Shown: positions 15,823 to 24,073 of the stretch, in pieces
Layout of the letters: each line of letters starts with the position of its first letter
Numbering within the stretch: position 1 is the stretch's first letter
Origin: JACDBZ01 sp038233215
GTDB taxonomy: Bacteria > Chloroflexota > Limnocylindria > QHBO01
Direction: 5' to 3'
Assembly: GCA_038233215.1 (NCBI GenBank)
Contig: JBBSML010000010.1
Location: 20,652 to 84,651, forward strand
Length of the DNA stretch: 64,000 bases
Notes under the pieces: model-generated
What the model was told of the DNA's origin: nothing
Seen by the model: the letters and a program-made list of their open reading frames with translations, nothing else
Databases searched by the model: none
Made by a program: the position numbers and the translations under genes

Positions 15823-17487
15823 CTATCCCTCGCCGTACAGGATGTCGCGAATGATCGGCATCGGCGGCGTGCCGTGGCTGACCACCGACTCCAGGAACGG
15901 GCGCCATTCGAACGAATCGCCGCTCCGGCGGCGGGCCTCCCGCTCGAGCTCGGTCATCTCGACGCTGCCGAGGAAATACTCGCAGAGCTGGGTGGAGGAA
16001 AGCCGCGCACGGTTCCACTTCTCTGAGGCCTCCGAGCCCTCCTGGAAGCCACCATCCACCATCATCCCCATGGCCTCGTCCTCTGTCATCGTCCCTGTGT
16101 GGATCCGGATGTCCATGAGGGTGTTGGTGACTGCGCGCAGGAAGTACTTCCAATGGGCGAGGAGCACCGCAGGGTCCTCGGCTCCATACCCTGCATCCAT
16201 CATCACCTGGGTAACGTAGACGGCCCAGCCTTCGGCGAAAACACCGGAACCGAACACGGCGCGCGGCAGCGAGTCGCATCGGTTCGACCATGCCAGTTGG
16301 AGATAGTGGCCGGGCGTCGCCTCGTGGATGGTGAGGATGCGCAAGCTGCGGGCGTTGTTCTCGCGCAGCATCGATTCGACCTGCTCATCGGTCCAGTCGT
16401 CCGGTGGTGGGGTGATGGCGAAAAAGCTGTCGAGCCCGCGGTCGAGCGGCCCGGGCGGGATCAGCATCGCACCGCCGAATGCACGCAGGAAGGGCGGCGT
16501 CCAGATGATCTGAAGCGGGTCATCGGCAAGGCCGATGAGATCGCGCTCGCGGATGAACGCCTCGATCCGTGTGTGCTCCGCAGTGCAGTAGTCGAGCAGC
16601 TCTTCGGCCTTCGGGTGATCGGTGGCGATCGCGTCGAGCACACGACGGGTGAGCACGTCGGGGTCATTCGGCATCGGCTCATCACCGATCCAGGAGGGCC
16701 ACAGGTCTCGCGCCAGTCGAAGCATCACGGCGCGAACCTCGTCATACGCCGATGCAGCGCGTGACTCCAGCTCTGCCGGCGTGATGGTCGCCTTGAGCCG
16801 ATGCGTGAACTTGCGCTCGTATAGGTCGCGGCCGAGTCGGAAGTCGCCGTTGGCGGTGGGAAGCAGCTCGTCGCGCATCCATTCGATGAAGGCGTCTACC
16901 GCCTCGATCGCCGGTCCGGCGGCGGTCGCGACCCGCTCCCCGAGGCGGGCGTCGGCCTCGGCGGCCATCTCGACGGCGGTGCGGCACAGGTCCGCCACGC
17001 CCGGCATGGTGGCGATCCCCTTCTCGACATGGAACCCGCTCGGTGCGCGGCCGCGGCCGGAGGTCAGGTTCGCGCGCGCCGCCTCCAGGACGGTCGGGAT
17101 GCCCTCCATCCGGCCGGCGGCGCTCACCAGCCGATCGGCGAGCGGCGCGAACTCGCGGCTCATCAGGGCGAACAGTCCCCCGCCGAGGAGGTAGCTGTAG
17201 ACGATCGGGCTCCAGGAGGCCTCGTCAAGATCCTCCTCGTCGAAGCGCAGCTCGTCGATCTGGGTGACCAGCACGCGCCGATCGATCTCCTCGTCGCGGG
17301 TGAGGCCCTCGGCGGCCTTGAGATTGGATCGGGCGCCCGCCAGCCAGGCCAGGCGCTCTTGGGTGCCCGCATCGGTCAAGTCTGGCCAAACACCGTCGTG
17401 ATCGTGCTTCCCGGCGTTCGTCGCGTGTACCGGATAGTGGCGGAAAAAGTCAGCGAAGAATGCGTCGACGGCATCGGTGAAGGTCAT
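15823..17487 (-). CDS. DUF885 family putative metallopeptidase, copy 1
   Basis: A 554-residue protein starting MTFTDAVDAFFADFFRHYPV, which matches the usual DUF885 N-terminus. It has the zinc-peptidase-like HEATPGH motif and, about 35 residues later, EGWAVYVTQ; the Glu of the second motif is the expected third ligand. No signal peptide is present, so it is probably cytoplasmic. DUF885 members are annotated as peptidases but few have a known substrate. A longer start at 17646 adds 53 residues with no resemblance to the family and overlaps a gene remnant, so I reject it. A distant paralogue lies at 25746-27377. Confidence 0.85.
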   Translation of the reverse strand: MTFTDAVDAFFADFFRHYPVHATNAGKHDHDGVWPDLTDAGTQERLAWLAGARSNLKAAEGLTRDEEIDRRVLVTQIDELRFDEEDLDEASWSPIVYSYLLGGGLFALMSREFAPLADRLVSAAGRMEGIPTVLEAARANLTSGRGRAPSGFHVEKGIATMPGVADLCRTAVEMAAEADARLGERVATAAGPAIEAVDAFIEWMRDELLPTANGDFRLGRDLYERKFTHRLKATITPAELESRAASAYDEVRAVMLRLARDLWPSWIGDEPMPNDPDVLTRRVLDAIATDHPKAEELLDYCTAEHTRIEAFIRERDLIGLADDPLQIIWTPPFLRAFGGAMLIPPGPLDRGLDSFFAITPPPDDWTDEQVESMLRENNARSLRILTIHEATPGHYLQLAWSNRCDSLPRAVFGSGVFAEGWAVYVTQVMMDAGYGAEDPAVLLAHWKYFLRAVTNTLMDIRIHTGTMTEDEAMGMMVDGGFQEGSEASEKWNRARLSSTQLCEYFLGSVEMTELEREARRRSGDSFEWRPFLESVVSHGTPPMPIIRDILYGEG

Positions 17488-17552
17488 GCCGCCATGGTGC
17501 CATGGAAACGCCGACCGCCGGAGGGTCCGACGGCCGGCGATTCGCGGGCCGG

Positions 17553-17678
17553 CTAGGGTACGTCGAGCTGAATCGAGTCGACGATCGCCTCGCGCCCGGC
17601 GCGATCGGCTTCGGACGTCCCTGGCATGAAGTTCGTTCTCGATCACGAGACGGTGGCCGTCGACGTCGAGGATGTGAC
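17553..17678 (-). pseudogene. C-terminal gene remnant with frameshift, family unknown
   Basis: The minus strand reads HILDVDGHRLVIE (about 17676-17640) and then, one frame over, NFMPGTSEADRAGREAIVDS, ending in QLDVP and TAG at 17553. The second part looks like the end of a surface or lipid-type domain in which a strand is followed by T-S-E-A-D and a final A-I-V-D-S-I helix. No start or upstream body remains before the amidase terminator. I read it as the last ~45 codons of a decayed gene. I cannot name the family. Confidence 0.5.
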
Positions 17679-17797
17679 CTGACTAACTTGACCGGGCGTT
17701 GGTGGTACAGCGCAAGCCAACTCCGGAACACGGTGTGGGCGTCTTTGTCGCCAGCAGGATCAATCTTCGACGCGCACGCAAGGGGCGAGCATGAAGA

Positions 17798-17828
17798 GGC
17801 CGGCCGCTGGACAATTCGGCGGCCGGCC
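17798..17828 (-). terminator. Strong hairpin downstream of the amidase gene
   Basis: A perfect 10-bp stem (GGCCGGCCGC with GCGGCCGGCC) and an 11-base loop, followed on the minus strand by a pyrimidine-rich TCTTC. It lies 57 bases past the amidase stop and probably ends that transcript; the U tract is weak. Confidence 0.6.
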
Positions 17829-17884
17829 GTGAGATCACAACAAGGTGCTTGGTCAGGCGGTCAGAGGCCTGAGCAGTTGCTTGC

Positions 17885-19504
17885 TCATTCGAGCGTTGGG
17901 ATGAACGCAGGCGGGACCCGGATGTGCGTCGCCTGCTCGAAGGAGTAGGCGAGCGCGATGAGCGTCGGCTCGTCCCACCTACCTCCCATGAATGACACGC
18001 CGATGGGCAGCGCGCCGTCGACATAGCCCGCCGGCACGGTGATGTTGGCGTAGCCGGCGACCGCGGCTGGGGTGGACGACCCAACGAACGTCGAGAAGTC
18101 GCCGCCGAGGTCGCCGTTCACCGGATCGGTCACCCACGCCGGCCCATTCGTCGGCGCGATGATCGCGTCGAGGTCGTTGGCGGACATCGTCCCGTTGATC
18201 GCGTCCTGGGCGACGGAGGTGGCAAGCTCACGGGCCGTGGTGCACTCGGGGTCAGCCCGACCACCGGTCGCCTGGGCCAGTTCGAAGATCTCCGAGTTCC
18301 ACGGCCCTTCGAGGTCCGGATTCGCCTCGTTGAAGTCGATCACGTCCTGGAGCGTCTTTGGGTAGCCCGGTTCCGTGTAGGTTTCGAGGTACGCCGGGAG
18401 GTCGGACTTGAACTCGCACAGCAGTGCTGTGAACTCAGGCTCGTACGCGGGCTCGATCGGAATCCGGGTGTTGTCGATCACGGTCGCGCCCTGGGCCTCG
18501 AGCGCCGCAACCGTGTCGTTGATGACCTCGTCGACCTCAGGGCTGACGAGTGGGTCGTACGTGCCCTCGCGCCAGACACCGATTCGCGCGCCATCGAGCG
18601 CGTCCGGATCGAGGAACGCGGTGTAGTCGGTGAAGGCGTTGCCGGCCTGGGCCGTCGTTGCCGGATCGAGCGGATCGACGCCGGTCATCGCGCCCAGCAG
18701 CACGGCCGCATCGGTCACGTTTCGAGCCATCGGCCCGGCGGTGTCCTGGTCGGCGGAGATCGGGATGATGCCCGACCGGCTGAGGAGCCCGACCGTCGGC
18801 TTGATCCCGACCACGCCGTTGGCGCCCGCGGGGCAGACGATGGAACCGTCCGTCTCCGTCCCGACCGCGGCCACTGCCAGGTCGGCGGAAGCCGCGACCC
18901 CAGAACCCGAACTTGACCCGCACGGATTACGGTCAAGCACATGGGCCATGTTGGTCTGGCCGCCGATGCCGCTCCAGCCGCTGGACGACGGGATCGATCG
19001 GAAGTTCGCCCACTCGGACAGGTTCGCCTTGCCGATGATCAGGGCGCCTGCGGCGCGCAGCTGCTCGGCGATGAACGCATCTGACGGGGTGCTGCCGGCC
19101 AGCGCCCAGGACCCGGCCGTCGTCGGCATCCCGGTCGTGTTGATGTTGTCCTTGACGAGGATGGGGATGCCCAGCAGCGGACGGTCGTCGCCCTGCCGGC
19201 GGGCCCTATCGGCTGCACGCGCATCGGCGAGGGCAGTGGGGCTCACGGTGATGACCGCGTTGAGCTGCGGGTTCAGCTTCTTGATCCGGTGCACGTAGAA
19301 CTGGGTCAGCTGGACCGACGTGAGTCGGTGACGGTCCATGAGCGCCTGGAGCTCCGGAATGGTCGTCGCATCCACGTCGATGCCGGCGACGCTGGTCGAG
19401 GTCGCCTGCCGCGCAAGACCAAAAGGAGCGGCAATTGCCGAGACGACGAGCATCAGTGTCAGCAGGATGACGAGACCAATTGACCGTCGAGCCGGGCTGC
19501 TCAT
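17885..19504 (-). CDS. Secreted amidase-signature family protein
   Basis: A 539-residue amidase. Residues 1-35 are a signal peptide (SIGLVILLTLMLVVSAIAAP). The catalytic Lys lies in PILVKDNINTTG and the Ser-cisSer pair in CGSSSGSGVAAS, so the Ser-Ser-Lys triad is intact. A DTAGPMARNVTDAA segment and a C-terminal ALPIGVSFMGGRWDEPTL complete the family pattern. GatA is excluded because of the secretion signal and the missing gatB/C; it more likely hydrolyses amides or peptides outside the cell. I chose ATG 19504 because GGAGGT lies 8 bases before it; the 19 residues further upstream would precede the signal peptide. Confidence 0.88.
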   Translation of the reverse strand: MSSPARRSIGLVILLTLMLVVSAIAAPFGLARQATSTSVAGIDVDATTIPELQALMDRHRLTSVQLTQFYVHRIKKLNPQLNAVITVSPTALADARAADRARRQGDDRPLLGIPILVKDNINTTGMPTTAGSWALAGSTPSDAFIAEQLRAAGALIIGKANLSEWANFRSIPSSSGWSGIGGQTNMAHVLDRNPCGSSSGSGVAASADLAVAAVGTETDGSIVCPAGANGVVGIKPTVGLLSRSGIIPISADQDTAGPMARNVTDAAVLLGAMTGVDPLDPATTAQAGNAFTDYTAFLDPDALDGARIGVWREGTYDPLVSPEVDEVINDTVAALEAQGATVIDNTRIPIEPAYEPEFTALLCEFKSDLPAYLETYTEPGYPKTLQDVIDFNEANPDLEGPWNSEIFELAQATGGRADPECTTARELATSVAQDAINGTMSANDLDAIIAPTNGPAWVTDPVNGDLGGDFSTFVGSSTPAAVAGYANITVPAGYVDGALPIGVSFMGGRWDEPTLIALAYSFEQATHIRVPPAFIPTLE

Positions 19505-19594
19505 CGCGCGTGACCTCCGAGGAGTCGGGTGGGGCGGTGCGAGGAAGGCGCACCGGGGCACGCGTCCATTGAACGCCCGGCGTCAAGACTGCGC

Positions 19595-19600
19595 TAGCCT
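19595..19600 (+). promoter_or_regulatory. Leaderless -10 hexamer TAGCCT for the AlaX-type gene
   Basis: TAGCCT, 6 bases before GTG 19607; it favours this GTG over the TTG at 19601. Confidence 0.5.
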
Positions 19601-19606
19601 TTGGGC

Positions 19607-20341
19607 GTGAGCGAGAACATCTGCTACACCGATGCCTACGCGCGCCAGACCGATGCGGTCGTGGTCGAGCTCGAGCTCGACGCTGATGCGAACGCAGTCC
19701 TGCTGGATCGGACCGTCTTCTATCCCGGCGGCGGTGGCCAGCCCGCGGATACCGGCCTGCTGACCGGAGCATCCGGCGGGTCATGGCGGGTCATCGGCGC
19801 CAAGAAGCGTGGCGAGGAGATCTGGCACACCATCGAGGCTGGGACCGAGCTGCCGGCGCTCGACACCCAGGTCACCGCCGAACTCGATTGGGATCGCCGT
19901 CACGCTCTGATGCGGACCCATTCCGCGCTGCACATCCTGTGCGGTGTCGTGTGGCGCGACCACCAGGCTTCCGTGACGGGCGGGAACATGGAGCCGCTGT
20001 CAGGGCGCATGGACTTCGAGTTCGAGACGATGTCGGGCGATCTCGTCGGCGAGATCGAGAAGCGGGTCAACCTTGAGATCGAAGCGGATCGCGAGATCCA
20101 GGTCGCCATCCTGCCGCGTGAGGAGGCCATGGCCATCCCCGACCTCATCCGCACCAAGATCAACCTTCTCCCCGAGGGGATCAGCGAGATTCGCACCATC
20201 GAGATCGTCGGCCTCGACCTCCAGGCCGATGGCGGCACCCACGTGGCACACACCGGCGAGATCGGCCGCGTGAAGGTCACCGGCTACGAGTCGAAGGGTC
20301 GCATCAACAAGCGCATCCGCATCGAGGTCGTCGGTGGGTGA
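19607..20341 (+). CDS. Alanyl-tRNA editing protein, AlaX type
   Basis: A 244-residue stand-alone editing domain related to the second domain of AlaRS. It has the FYPGGGGQPAD glycine-rich loop, the zinc-binding H-S-A-L-H motif (about residue 105) and a G-G-T-H-V-A-H-T-G-E motif near the end. It would deacylate tRNA-Ala mischarged with serine or glycine in the cytoplasm. The third-ligand Cys of many AlaX proteins is an Asp here (ADGGTH), which other members also show. It is transcribed away from the amidase. Confidence 0.88.
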   Translation: MSENICYTDAYARQTDAVVVELELDADANAVLLDRTVFYPGGGGQPADTGLLTGASGGSWRVIGAKKRGEEIWHTIEAGTELPALDTQVTAELDWDRRHALMRTHSALHILCGVVWRDHQASVTGGNMEPLSGRMDFEFETMSGDLVGEIEKRVNLEIEADREIQVAILPREEAMAIPDLIRTKINLLPEGISEIRTIEIVGLDLQADGGTHVAHTGEIGRVKVTGYESKGRINKRIRIEVVGG

Positions 20342-20362
20342 GCTGCTCCAGCTCCCCAGCTC

Positions 20363-20490
20363 CCCCGCACCGCGGGGCTAACGACCGGCCACAGTGAGCT
20401 CCGTGGTCGATCTGACCGCACCGCGGGTCAAAGCGCCACGAAACTACCCGCCTTGGCTCGTTCGTTTGCCGTTAGCCCCGCCATGCGGGT
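20363..20490. repeat. Three short hairpin repeat units between alaX-type gene and chaB
   Basis: Units lie at 20363-20383 (+), 20413-20433 (+) and 20469-20490 (-). Each is a CCCGC-N3-GCGGG type hairpin followed by N2 and AACG or AAAGC. Two of them share GCGGGGCTAACG exactly. The same family recurs at 27423-27548. No gene is visible in the 230-base gap. Confidence 0.6.
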
Positions 20491-20571
20491 GAACGCACGC
20501 GGAAGCCCCGCTGGGAGGCCTCCATTGTGCAGATGCATCGGTCCTGAAGGCCGCCACCCGAAGGAGAACCG

Positions 20572-20958
20572 ATGCCTGGACGCAAGGAGCTGCCGGGAAC
20601 GCTCAAGCGCTCGCCGAAGAAGGCGCAGGAGACCTGGATCAAGACGCACGACAGTGCCGTGGATCAGTACGGCGAGGGCGAGCAGGCGCACCGCACCGCG
20701 TTTGCCAGCCTGAAGCACTCCTATGAGAAGGTCGACGACCACTGGGAGAAGAAGGACGAGAAGGGACCGTCGGATCCTCGCTCGGCGATCGGTGGACAGC
20801 GCGCGCGCCGAGGCGAGGGCGAGACCTTCGGAGGCGTCGACCTGTACGGCAACACCAAGGCGGAGCTGTACGAGCGAGCCCGCAAGCTGGGCGTGACGGG
20901 CCGCTCCAACATGGACAAAAAGGAGCTGGCCCGCGCGATTGACCGCAAGCAGGGCTAA
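20572..20958 (+). CDS. ChaB family protein with C-terminal Rho-N/SAP-like domain
   Basis: A 128-residue, highly charged protein. Residues 1-62 match ChaB (MPGRKELPGTLKRSPKKAQE, then a YEKVDDHWEKK end). After a Gly/Arg linker, residues 85-128 form a helical Rho termination factor N-terminal or SAP-like domain (YGNTKAELYERARKLGVTGR, then MDKKELARAID). ChaB was named for a cation-transport locus in E. coli, but its role is unclear; the fused domain suggests nucleic acid binding. GAAGGAG lies 6 bases before the ATG, one of the strongest ribosome sites in the window. It overlaps the convergent GNAT gene by 4 bases. Confidence 0.85.
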   Translation: MPGRKELPGTLKRSPKKAQETWIKTHDSAVDQYGEGEQAHRTAFASLKHSYEKVDDHWEKKDEKGPSDPRSAIGGQRARRGEGETFGGVDLYGNTKAELYERARKLGVTGRSNMDKKELARAIDRKQG

Positions 20959-21599
20959 CGGGCGCGGATCCGGCGACGCACGATCGGTCGCACGGAAGTG
21001 GCTCGGTTCCACTGGCGCCTCTCGACGACCTCGAAGCCGGCACCCTCGAACATGCGGCGCGTGCCCATGTACGCGTTGGCTGACGGAATGCGACCACCAT
21101 CAGTCTCGACCGGGTAGGCCTCGAGCAGTTTCGCGCCGTGCTCGCGGGCATAGTCGACCGCCGCATCCAGCAACTTCTTGGCAACTCCCTGGCCACGGGC
21201 CCTCCGGCCGACCACGAAGCAGACGATCGACCAGACCGGCCTGTCGTCGATGGGCGCGAGGATCTTCGAATGCTTGAGGCGCTCATAGTCCTCTCGAGGA
21301 CCCAGGCTCACCCAGCCGATGGCCTCTCCGTCCCGGTAAGCGATCAGTCCCGGCGCTCGACCCTCCAGCTGGTCCACAGCTGCCTCGAGCACGGCCCTGT
21401 TCTCCGTGGCCGATGCATTCGGAAACGTCATGCCGCGAACACGAAACGAGGCGCACCAGCACCATTTCGGATCGCCACCCTGGCCGAACAGTCCCGCCAG
21501 GTGTGGCAGCCGTTCGCGCGTGAGGGGATGGATCTCCAGATCAGGCGTCATCCGAGCATTCTGGTCCGCGACGGGGTCCCGCGGTGGACGGTTGCTCAC
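20955..21599 (-). CDS. GNAT family N-acetyltransferase
   Basis: A 214-residue acetyltransferase. The acetyl-CoA loop is VGRRARGQGVAKKLLDAAVD (about residues 128-147). The N-terminal part has a CWCASFRVRG segment, typical of a GNAT subfamily with paired Cys. The substrate is unknown. The GTG start shares GTGA with the stop of the upstream HAD gene, so the two are coupled; an internal ATG at 21551 is a weaker alternative. Confidence 0.82.
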   Translation of the reverse strand: MSNRPPRDPVADQNARMTPDLEIHPLTRERLPHLAGLFGQGGDPKWCWCASFRVRGMTFPNASATENRAVLEAAVDQLEGRAPGLIAYRDGEAIGWVSLGPREDYERLKHSKILAPIDDRPVWSIVCFVVGRRARGQGVAKKLLDAAVDYAREHGAKLLEAYPVETDGGRIPSANAYMGTRRMFEGAGFEVVERRQWNRATSVRPIVRRRIRAR

Positions 21600-22384
21600 G
21601 GCGTGAGCGGTTCGATCTCGTCGATCAGGTCGGCCACCGAGTCCACGATGCGGGTGGGTAGGTAGCTGAAGCGCTGGGCCTCGTCGGCGTTCGTGATGCC
21701 GGTCAGCACGAGGACCGTTTCCAGGCCGGCCTCCAGGCCCGTGACGATATCGGTGTCCATGCGGTCACCGATCATGACGGTCGACTCGGAATGGGCGCCG
21801 ATCTGGCGCAGTGCGGATCGAATCATCAGAGGATTCGGCTTGCCGATGTAGTACGGCTGCACGCCGGTCGCCGATGAGATGAGCGCCGCGACGGAGCCGG
21901 TTGCCGGCAGCGGACCGCTCGGGCTCGGCCCGGTCGGATCAGGGTTGGTGGCGATGAAGCGGGCGCCGCGACTGATGAGCTGGATCCCACGCGCGATGCG
22001 CTCGAAGCTGTACGTCCGCGTCTCGCCGAGGACGACGTAGTCGGGATCGGTCTCGGCAAGCGTGTAACCGACCTCGTAGAGGGCGGTGGTGAGTCCTGCC
22101 TCGCCGATGGCGAAGGCGGTGCCGCCCGGACGCTGATCGGCCAGGAACTTGGCAGTGGCCAGCGCGGACGTCCATATCGCATCCGACGTGACGTTCAGCC
22201 CTAGGCGGCTGAGCCGCGCCGCCAGGTCGCGGGTGGTGTACATCGAGTTGTTGGTGAGGATCAGGAACGGGTGGCCGGTCTCGGTCAGGCGCGCCACGAA
22301 CCGATCGGCACCAGGGACAAGGTGGTCCTCCTGGACGATGACCCCATCCATGTCCATCAGCCAGCTTCGACGTTCGCGATTCAT
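21596..22384 (-). CDS. HAD-IIA family phosphatase, NagD-like
   Basis: A 262-residue sugar- or nucleotide-phosphate phosphatase. Motif I is D-M-D-G-V (residues 11-15), motif II LTNNS (about 43-47), motif III GKPNPLM (about 179) and motif IV IGDRMDTDI (about 202). A C2-type cap lies between motifs II and III, which is the IIA arrangement. The physiological substrate is unknown; NagD prefers nucleotide monophosphates. TAGCAT, 6 bases before ATG 22384, marks its own promoter. Confidence 0.9.
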   Translation of the reverse strand: MNRERRSWLMDMDGVIVQEDHLVPGADRFVARLTETGHPFLILTNNSMYTTRDLAARLSRLGLNVTSDAIWTSALATAKFLADQRPGGTAFAIGEAGLTTALYEVGYTLAETDPDYVVLGETRTYSFERIARGIQLISRGARFIATNPDPTGPSPSGPLPATGSVAALISSATGVQPYYIGKPNPLMIRSALRQIGAHSESTVMIGDRMDTDIVTGLEAGLETVLVLTGITNADEAQRFSYLPTRIVDSVADLIDEIEPLTP

Positions 22385-22390
22385 GAGCCG

Positions 22391-22396
22391 ATGCTA
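22391..22396 (-). promoter_or_regulatory. Leaderless -10 hexamer TAGCAT for the HAD gene
   Basis: TAGCAT, exactly 6 bases before ATG 22384. Confidence 0.55.
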
Positions 22397-22464
22397 GCGC
22401 TTGCGCTCGCGACCCCACGAACGTGACGGCGATTTGCTCGCCCGGTGCCAACGCGACCGGAACG

Positions 22465-23841
22465 TCAACGGCGTTCCAGCAGGAACAGGGTGCGTGGTGA
22501 ATCGGCGACCGGCGCTTCCCGAAGGACGTTGAACGAGGCATTGAACGCGTCGCGAAAGCCGTCGATCGAGTAGTGCTCGAAGATGTCGCGCCGTGCGGCG
22601 AGCAGGCGCCGCGTCATGGGGTCCTCCTTGGGGACGAACTCGACGATGGCGCGCGGGGCCATTCGCGCGAAGAGACGAGCGACGCCGGGCAGCGGCACGT
22701 TGTTGCCGATCGCGAGGTGGTGAACGAGCGCCAGGGCGAGGATCAGGTCCGGCTCGCCGCGACCCAGGAACGAGGCACGCTCCTCCAGCCCCCAGCCGAT
22801 GGCGGGCGAAGGATTTGCGAGGTCCAGGATGAGAGGCAGGATCGCCGGCGCGCCGGTACCGCGGACACGACGCCAGTGGGCTTCGACGCTCGCGGCATCC
22901 TGGTCCCAGGCAACAACGCGGTAGCCGGCATCGGCCGCGATGGCACTGTAGACGCCGGTGTTGGCACCCAGATCCCATGCCAACCTGCCGCCCACGGCGA
23001 CGAGCATCTCGCGCACGAGCTCACCCTTGCTCGCTGTGGCCGCATCGGAGTACGACGTGGTGGAGGCGTATTCGGACCAGTGGCTGGACGGTTTCCAGCG
23101 CAGACCCTCGACGGTGCGCCGCAACGAATCGAGCAGGGCGCGCTGACCGGTCGCGCTGATCCTTCGCTCCTTCTTCGGTGCTCCGGCGGCCGGAGGCGGC
23201 TCGTTGGCCGCACGCCGTTGGGCTCCCGCGTGCAGGTGGATATGCGCGGACAGTCCAAGGTTGAAGCGAGTACGTCCCGGCAGCATCCTGGCGGCCAGGT
23301 CCAGCGGAATGCCATCGATGAACTCGCGCAGCATCAACCCACAACGGGCGTCGCGATGCGCGATCAACGCCAAGGGTGCCAGGAAATGCTCGCAGAATTG
23401 GCGATACGCCGGCCACGGCGCCGTTGCCGCGGCGACCTCGAAGCTGAGGCTGTCGATCAGGATCGGGCGACCCGCGTCGAGCTGAATGTTGTAGGCGCTC
23501 GCATCCTTGAGGCGCATCCCGACATCTAGGGCACGAGACTGGAGCTCGAGCGTGAGGAGTGCCGCCTCCTTGAGCTGCGAAAACGACCATTCGTACGGAT
23601 ACGAGATGACATCGATCATCCGGGGCCGAATCACGACCACGCTGTCCGGCAGCGCGGCGAGCTCGGAGGCCTCGACCACATGATCGACGATTAGCCGATC
23701 AGCGGCCAGACGCTCATAGAGACCGGTCGAATTGAAAGCCGCCCAATCGTCGGCAGCGGAGGCCTGCACCTGCCGGTACAACACCCCGTTGCGACGAAAG
23801 ACGAAGCCGGATGGATCACGGAACGATGCCGGATCCACCAT
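22465..23841 (-). CDS. Class I SAM methyltransferase with N-terminal kinase-like region
   Basis: A 458-residue two-part protein. Residues 1-200 carry a K-D-A-S-A-Y-N-I-Q-L motif followed by RPILIDSLSFE, which resembles the catalytic loop and DFG-like region of LPS/antibiotic-type kinases but lacks an obvious ATP loop. Residues 260-458 are a Rossmann methyltransferase with D-L-G-A-N-T-G-V-Y-S (motif I) and a VVAWDQD acidic strand end. Similar proteins are called nodulation or NoeA-like methyltransferases. It begins 7 bases after the small membrane protein gene, so the two are co-transcribed. A role in methylating a surface glycan is inference. Confidence 0.72.
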   Translation of the reverse strand: MVDPASFRDPSGFVFRRNGVLYRQVQASAADDWAAFNSTGLYERLAADRLIVDHVVEASELAALPDSVVVIRPRMIDVISYPYEWSFSQLKEAALLTLELQSRALDVGMRLKDASAYNIQLDAGRPILIDSLSFEVAAATAPWPAYRQFCEHFLAPLALIAHRDARCGLMLREFIDGIPLDLAARMLPGRTRFNLGLSAHIHLHAGAQRRAANEPPPAAGAPKKERRISATGQRALLDSLRRTVEGLRWKPSSHWSEYASTTSYSDAATASKGELVREMLVAVGGRLAWDLGANTGVYSAIAADAGYRVVAWDQDAASVEAHWRRVRGTGAPAILPLILDLANPSPAIGWGLEERASFLGRGEPDLILALALVHHLAIGNNVPLPGVARLFARMAPRAIVEFVPKEDPMTRRLLAARRDIFEHYSIDGFRDAFNASFNVLREAPVADSPRTLFLLERR

Positions 23842-23848
23842 CGGCGGA

Positions 23849-24043
23849 TCAGCGATCGGGGTTGGCGTCCTCGCCGCCTTCGGTAGGCGTGGCTTCGTCG
23901 CGTTCTCCGCGATTCCCGCGAATGCGGTGCAGGCCGTCGCTGATGACGCGACGGAAGAAGAACGGGACCGCCAGGGCGCCGGCCAGGACTACCTGGAGCA
24001 GCATGCTGCCTGAGCCGGGATCGATATAGGCCAGAAACGGCAT
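23849..24043 (-). CDS. Small membrane protein with IDPGSGSMLLQ motif
   Basis: A 64-residue protein: MPFLAYIDPGSGSMLLQVVL, then a hydrophobic stretch ending at residue 30, a basic RRVISDGLHRIRGNRGER segment and an acidic tail. The D-P-G-S-G-S motif before a single helix is a recognisable small family that I have seen beside surface-polymer genes, but I know of no assigned function. It is divergent from the membrane sulfatase-fold gene by 30 bases and is followed directly by the methyltransferase gene. Confidence 0.7.
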   Translation of the reverse strand: MPFLAYIDPGSGSMLLQVVLAGALAVPFFFRRVISDGLHRIRGNRGERDEATPTEGGEDANPDR

Positions 24044-24060
24044 GAGTGGAGAGCCTCGGT

Positions 24061-24066
24061 TAGTGT
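24061..24066 (+). promoter_or_regulatory. Leaderless -10 hexamer TAGTGT for the sulfatase-fold gene
   Basis: TAGTGT, 7 bases before ATG 24074, inside the 30-base divergent gap. Confidence 0.45.
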
Positions 24067-24073
24067 TAGGCGG

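Noticed and set aside
17488..17646. 53-residue N-terminal extension of the DUF885 protein
   Set aside because: Not like the family and overlaps a frameshifted remnant of another gene; ATG 17487 begins at the conserved N-terminus.
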